From positions 1-18,966 of the forward strand of contig CAIMEK010000574.1 in NCBI GenBank assembly GCA_903839965.1: a stretch of DNA of 18,966 bases. The letters are read 5' to 3'. Positions 15,381 to 18,966 of the stretch are shown here, piece after piece. The position numbers and the translations under genes were made by a program. The notes beneath the pieces were generated by a model. That model was given only the letters and a program-made list of their open reading frames with translations, was not told the origin of the DNA and searched no databases. Position 1 is the first letter of the stretch. Every line of letters begins with the position of its first letter. The DNA is from an uncultured Acetobacteraceae bacterium (GTDB lineage: Bacteria > Pseudomonadota > Alphaproteobacteria > Acetobacterales > Acetobacteraceae).

Positions 15381-15416
15381 GGCGGGACCGGCAAGGGCAA
15401 ACCCGCCCGGCCCGCC
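15381..15416. terminator. Candidate bidirectional hairpin between convergent genes
   Basis: GGCGGGACCGG (15381-15391) can pair with CCGGCCCGCC (15407-15416) with one bulged base, and a small GGG/CCC hairpin sits in the loop (15395-15404). It lies between the binding-protein remnant (plus) and mlrC (minus). No T-tract follows on either strand, so termination activity is a guess. Confidence 0.35.
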
Positions 15417-15451
15417 TTTGGCGCGGGGAGAAGCAAGGGTCGGCAGGGCAA

Positions 15452-16927
15452 TCATCCGGCCGCCGTCACCTCGTCGAGCGGCCAGATCGGGCGGCGGAGG
15501 CGGGTAAAGCGGCCGCCGCGAAGAATGACCGACCCCAGGCCGCCGCCGTCCACGGTGATGATGCGGCGGGCGACGGGAGTGAAGGCGGCGCGGAAATGCT
15601 GGGCCGACTTGAGCACGATCGTGCTCTTGCGCGGCACGTCGATACCGAGAGAGGTGAGTTGCGCGAGGTCGGTGGCTTGGCCGTTGCGGGAGATCAGGGC
15701 GATCTCGATGCCGTCGCCCTCGCCGGTGCGCAGCATCGCGGACGGGCCGTGGTCCCGCCACACGCCTCCGGCCATCGCGCCGTAGGCGCGGAATCGGCCG
15801 TCGCTGAGGGTGACGACGCGGGCGGGCACGGTGATCGGGCCGCCGCCGGCCGCCGGGTCGTGGCGACCGCCCAGGGTTACGGCGCCCGTGTTGCCGACGC
15901 CAATGGCGATAGCCTGCTGCACGGCCGCCGGGTCAAAGATGGCGTAAAACGCAGCGTTCTGCAGCTTTGCCTCGATCATCGCGGCGAGCAGGTTGGTGGC
16001 GTCGCCATAATGGCCGGAGCCCGGGTTGTCGGTGATCTCGTTGATGACGAGGGGCGCAGTGCCGCTCTCGGCGGCCAACGCCATGGCCTCGGGGATGGGC
16101 GTCCAGCTCTGGCTGGTCCAGGCACGGTGCTCCCAGGCGTAGTCCATGAAGGAGTCGGCGATGGCCTGCCCGCGCCCGTCGGCGCCGTCGGTTGTCACGG
16201 CGACGGTCGGGCCGGCGTCATGGATATCGGCTGCGGTGAAGCCGGCATGCACGCTGATGGCCAGCGCCTCGCCCGCGGCCTCCAGCCCGTCTGCGCGGTC
16301 CAGTAGCTCGCGCATCGGGCCCATCTGGGTGCGGCCGCCATCGAGGCCGCGCAGCATGGGGCGCCTGGCCAGCGCGACGCGGGGCCGGATCTCGTTGCGA
16401 AGCGCGCGGTCAAGCAGGGCGGCGGCCTGGTGTGCGCGTTCGTAGTAGTCGATGTGGGGGTAGGTGCGGACGGCAATCAGCCCGTTGGCGTTGTTGGCCA
16501 TCTGCGAGGTGACGTTCGCATGCAGGTCGAGCGTCACGACGATGGGCACGTGCGGGCCGAGAGCGGCGCGGAGACGGCGCAGCAGTTCGCCTTCCGCGTC
16601 TTCGAAGGAGTCGGTCACCATGGCGCCGTGCAGGTGCAGCAGGGCGCCATCGCAGCCCTCGGCCTCGGCCAGGATGGCGGTTGCCAGATGCTCGAAGGCT
16701 GCGTCCTCAACGGTTCCGGACGGGGTGGCCGCGGCGGCGATCGGGTGGCGGAGGGTCCACCCATAGGTTTCCGCAGCTTCGAACGTGGCACCGAGATGGG
16801 TGCGGGTGCCTCGGCGTTCGCGGGAGATGTCGCCGCCGCGGAGGATCGAAAAACAGTCGAGTGTGGTGGGAAAGCGGGAAAAAGTGTTCGTTTCGTGGGA
16901 CAGGACGGCAGTGAGAACGGTGGGCAT
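15452..16927 (-). CDS. M81 family metallopeptidase (MlrC/microcystinase-C type)
   Basis: The 491-aa protein has the DUF1485 plus MlrC C-terminal layout. The N-terminal signature SHETNTFS (residues 10-17) is followed by HLHGAMVTDSFEDAEGE (98-114), VTLDLHANVT (131-140) and RTYPHIDYYER (154-164). The Asp-x-His pair (D134, H136) and H158 have the same spacing as the zinc ligands D167, H169 and H191 of MlrC. Members cleave small peptides; in sphingomonads MlrC finishes microcystin degradation, but most homologues have unknown substrates. The start at ATG 16927 has AGGAA about 7 nt upstream. The neighbouring remnant of a peptide-binding protein suggests an earlier peptide-uptake and hydrolysis locus that lost its transporter. 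Segment 16928-17134 upstream holds no recognised gene. Confidence 0.93.
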   Translation of the reverse strand: MPTVLTAVLSHETNTFSRFPTTLDCFSILRGGDISRERRGTRTHLGATFEAAETYGWTLRHPIAAAATPSGTVEDAAFEHLATAILAEAEGCDGALLHLHGAMVTDSFEDAEGELLRRLRAALGPHVPIVVTLDLHANVTSQMANNANGLIAVRTYPHIDYYERAHQAAALLDRALRNEIRPRVALARRPMLRGLDGGRTQMGPMRELLDRADGLEAAGEALAISVHAGFTAADIHDAGPTVAVTTDGADGRGQAIADSFMDYAWEHRAWTSQSWTPIPEAMALAAESGTAPLVINEITDNPGSGHYGDATNLLAAMIEAKLQNAAFYAIFDPAAVQQAIAIGVGNTGAVTLGGRHDPAAGGGPITVPARVVTLSDGRFRAYGAMAGGVWRDHGPSAMLRTGEGDGIEIALISRNGQATDLAQLTSLGIDVPRKSTIVLKSAQHFRAAFTPVARRIITVDGGGLGSVILRGGRFTRLRRPIWPLDEVTAAG

Positions 16928-17134
16928 AGGGATTCCTGGCAGGGCAGTCCGTTGCAGCGGGGGGCTTGCAGATGCAGTTGCCCGGTAAGTTTGTCCCCCA
17001 CCAGCCAGCCGCCCACACCGGTTTAATCAGGCGCACTCCGCGTCACAAGGGCCGACATCGACCGGCGTCATCGCGGAACCACTATCCCGTGAGCCAAATC
17101 AGTAGGTTGGGACGCCGATCGACATCCAAGCCCC

Positions 17135-17546
17135 GTGCCGATGCACAGACAGCCCACCGCCGGCGTGGCCGTGATCGCAGAGCGCGCTGCCATGATCCTG
17201 CTCGGCGCCGGCCTCAGCGACGGCCCCAACTTCGCGCTGCCCGCCACCGAATTTGCCAACGGCGTCATCGAGGTGGAGGTCGCCGCGCGGATCAACGGCA
17301 AGGGGCAGGCCGATGCGCGGGGGTTTTCCGAACCGTTACGAGAAGGCCGCCCCGGTGGCGGCGGAAAGCTGGTACCGGCTGCGGCTGGAGATGCAGGACA
17401 GCGCGGTTCGGGTGTCGGCGAACGGCGAACCGGTGCTGAGCGTCGACGACCTGCGTTTCCCCGGACGGCGCGGACGCCTGGGCCTGTGGGTGGACGACGG
17501 CAGCACGGGCTACTTTGCCAACCTGAAGGTCACCGCGAAGCCTTGA
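17135..17546 (+). pseudogene. Decayed concanavalin-like/DUF1080-type domain protein
   Basis: Two pieces of one protein lie in different frames. Positions 17135 to about 17325 give LSDGPNFALPATEFANGVIEVEVAARINGKGQADARGF. From about 17325 to TGA 17544-17546 another frame gives YEKAAPVAAESWYRLRLEMQDSAVRVSANGEPVLSVDDLRFPGRRGRLGLWVDDGSTGYFANLKV. Together they resemble the start and end of DUF1080/laminin-G-like beta-sandwich proteins that are proposed to bind or hydrolyse sugars. The middle (expected to be tens of residues) is missing and the junction is frameshifted. No convincing ribosome binding site precedes the first ATG. The adjacent sugar-type binding protein makes a carbohydrate role likely for the ancestor. 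Confidence 0.7.
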
Positions 17547-17557
17547 GCAGCGCGTGG

Positions 17558-17583
17558 GGTGCAATGCCGCTCGGCATTGCACC
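17558..17583. repeat. Perfect inverted repeat (12-bp arms)
   Basis: GGTGCAATGCCG / CGGCATTGCACC form a perfect palindrome separated by 2 nt (an 11-bp stem with a GCTC loop as RNA). It sits 11 nt after the pseudogene stop and about 95 nt before the binding-protein start. There is no T-tract, so it may be a transcription factor operator for the transporter operon or an RNA-stabilising hairpin rather than a terminator. Confidence 0.7.
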
Positions 17584-17591
17584 ATCGCGGG

Positions 17592-17626
17592 TTGCCGGTC
17601 GGGTTTTGATCCCGACCACGCGGCAA
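17592..17626 (+). promoter_or_regulatory. Second hairpin in the leader of the binding-protein gene
   Basis: TTGCCG (17592-17597) pairs with CGGCAA (17621-17626), and GTCGGG (17598-17603) pairs with CCCGAC (17611-17616), with a 4-nt bulge and a 7-nt loop. The structure lies just upstream of the Shine-Dalgarno, so it could modulate mRNA stability or translation. No ligand-binding class was recognised. Confidence 0.35.
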
Positions 17627-17664
17627 ACTTGCGGGCCGCCGCCGGGTGGATGAAGAATGTCGGC

Positions 17665-17670
17665 GGGAGG
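17665..17670 (+). promoter_or_regulatory. Strong Shine-Dalgarno fixing the binding-protein start
   Basis: GGGAGG is followed by an 8-nt A-rich spacer and ATG 17679. This selects 17679 over the in-frame ATG at 17646 and places the signal peptide at the N-terminus. Confidence 0.8.
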
Positions 17671-17678
17671 AAAAACAA

Positions 17679-18941
17679 ATGTCGCTGCACCGCCGCTCCA
17701 TGCTCGCCGCCGGCCTCGCCCTCGCGGCCACGCCGGCCCGCGCCGAAGACAAGCTCACCGTGTTCGCCCACCGCGTGCACAAAACGGTGGCCACCGGCGC
17801 CCAGGGCGGCGATATCACCGCCGCCTGGTCGAAAACCACCGGCGTCGGCGTGGAATGGGTCACCTTCGAAATCGCCCCGCTCGAGGAACGCCTGTACCGC
17901 GAGGCCTCGCTGCCGGAAACCAACGTCGACATCGGCTTCGTGCTCAACACCCAGGCCACCGAACGCATGGCCCGCCTGTTCGAGCCGCTCGACCCGTTCA
18001 TGGCCCGCGCGCCCATCGAAGACCCGGGCGACATTTTTCCGGGTCTCATGCAAGGCATGAAAGTCGGCGGCACCCAGTACGCGATACCGTTCCGGCACGC
18101 CTCCTCGGGCCTGCACTACAACGAGGTGCTGCTGGCCGAACGCGGCTTCACCGCACCGCCCGCCTCGGTGGAGGACTTCATCGCCATGGCGAAGGCCTGC
18201 ACCTGGCAGCGCGAGGGCCAGCCGGTGGTGGGCTTCGTCATGGGCGGGCTCGGCTACGCCGACATCATCGCCTTCGCCCGCGCCTGGGATGCCGACTACA
18301 TCACGGCGGACATGAAGGTGGTGGCCAACCAGCCGCCGATGGTGGCGGCCATTACCGCCATGCGCGAGATGTACGCGGCCGGCGCCATGCCGCGCAACCT
18401 GGTCGCCATCAACGGCGAGGACGTGAACATCTGGATGCAACAGGGCCGCGGCGCCATGATCATCGGCGGCATGGGGCGCAACGCCATCTACAACGACCCG
18501 CAGAAGTCGCGCTTCGCCGGGAAGATCAAAACGGTGCCGTTCCCGGTGTCGCGCAGCATCGCCGGCAAATACAAGGTGGCGCCCACCAAGGTCGAATTCT
18601 GGGGCATGGCGATCCCGCGCGCCTCGCGGCACAAGGAACAGGCCTGGAGCCTGATCCGCGCCATGGCGAACAAAGAATCCACCCGCATGGCGGCGATCAA
18701 CGGCAACGGGCCGGTGCGCAACTCCACCTACGACGACGCTGAACTGCGCCGCATGCTGCCCTACGCCGAGGCCGAGCGGCAGGTGCTGCTGGTCTCGCGC
18801 GTGGCCATCCCCGCCTTCGACAACGCCGCCAAGGCCGGCGACCTGCTGCAGGAGGAAGTGCAGGCGGCGGTGCTGGGCATGAAGCCGGTGAAACAGGCGC
18901 TCGACGACGTCACGGAGCGGGCCAGCAAGCTGGTCACCTAA
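17679..18941 (+). CDS. ABC transporter extracellular solute-binding protein (family 1, sugar type)
   Basis: The 420-aa protein begins with a signal peptide: MSLHRRSMLAAGLALAATPARA, with likely cleavage after A22. The RRSML stretch is weakly Tat-like. The mature part has the family-1 binding-protein pattern: LTVFAHRVHKTV, TGVGVEWVTFEIAPLEERL, YAIPFRHASSGLHYNEVLLAERGFTAPPASVEDFIAMAKA, EDVNIWMQQGRGAMIIGG, and the C-terminal FWGMAIPRASRHKEQAWSLIRAMANKES. Such proteins deliver sugars or related solutes to inner-membrane permeases. The ligand cannot be read from the sequence. The length is normal. The gene follows a decayed sugar-binding-like gene and two hairpins, and the window ends 25 nt after its stop, before the permease genes that would be expected next. 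Confidence 0.93.
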   Translation: MSLHRRSMLAAGLALAATPARAEDKLTVFAHRVHKTVATGAQGGDITAAWSKTTGVGVEWVTFEIAPLEERLYREASLPETNVDIGFVLNTQATERMARLFEPLDPFMARAPIEDPGDIFPGLMQGMKVGGTQYAIPFRHASSGLHYNEVLLAERGFTAPPASVEDFIAMAKACTWQREGQPVVGFVMGGLGYADIIAFARAWDADYITADMKVVANQPPMVAAITAMREMYAAGAMPRNLVAINGEDVNIWMQQGRGAMIIGGMGRNAIYNDPQKSRFAGKIKTVPFPVSRSIAGKYKVAPTKVEFWGMAIPRASRHKEQAWSLIRAMANKESTRMAAINGNGPVRNSTYDDAELRRMLPYAEAERQVLLVSRVAIPAFDNAAKAGDLLQEEVQAAVLGMKPVKQALDDVTERASKLVT

Positions 18942-18966
18942 CACGGGACGGAAGCAAGGCGAGGGC

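Noticed and set aside
17292..18944. A 550-codon minus-strand frame opposite the solute-binding protein
   Set aside because: It is His/Gly/Arg-rich shadow sequence without recognisable domains, whereas the plus strand has a signal peptide, a Shine-Dalgarno and family motifs.
1..18966. CRISPR arrays, tRNA or rRNA genes, phage integrase and att sites
   Set aside because: No regularly spaced repeats, cloverleaf or rRNA-like sequence, and no integrase or phage structural genes were seen by eye.

Overview
The window looks like the chromosome of a GC-rich alphaproteobacterium, most likely Rhodospirillales/Acetobacterales. This is inferred from the very high GC content, the thioredoxin reductase/LysR/Lrp neighbourhood, a DinB with an N-terminal zinc ribbon, and an MlrC gene next to ABC transporter binding proteins. 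No rRNA, tRNA or CRISPR array was seen, so the taxonomic placement stays an inference.

Layout. 1-457 is a frameshifted remnant of a prolyl oligopeptidase, followed by several hairpins including a strong intrinsic terminator. 770-7050 is ordinary core-like DNA: a LysR regulator and trxB (minus strand), a divergent Lrp/AsnC regulator followed by a membrane GT-C glycosyltransferase (plus strand), then DNA polymerase IV and a ROK sugar kinase (minus strand). 7216-8319 is insertion-sequence debris: an internally deleted ISAs1-type transposase abutting an N-terminal fragment of an IS1182-like transposase, then about 360 bp without a recognisable gene. 8320-14694 is the most interesting part: an RraA/HMG-aldolase-like protein and a homocysteine S-methyltransferase (minus strand), with a divergent three-gene operon on the plus strand. 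14729-15373 is debris again: an ISAzo13-type fragment fused to the 3' end of a peptide-binding-protein gene. 15452-16927 is an intact MlrC-type M81 metallopeptidase. 17135-17546 is a decayed concanavalin/DUF1080-like gene. 17679-18941 is an intact sugar-type extracellular solute-binding protein, probably the first gene of an ABC importer that continues beyond the window.

How the genes may work together. The operon at 10539-14694 encodes (i) a single polypeptide joining an MtaA/CmuA-type (uroporphyrinogen-decarboxylase fold) methyltransferase to a B12-binding corrinoid domain, the layout of chloromethane methyltransferase CmuA, (ii) a DUF1638 protein and (iii) a ferredoxin-ASKHA reductive activator of corrinoid proteins. 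The divergent homocysteine S-methyltransferase is a plausible partner in methyl metabolism. The module therefore reads as an aerobe's corrinoid-dependent demethylation system, in which methyl groups from an unknown donor pass to a Co(I) corrinoid and possibly on to homocysteine rather than to tetrahydrofolate. Its substrate cannot be read from the sequence. IS remnants on both sides suggest it arrived by, or was reshaped through, horizontal transfer.
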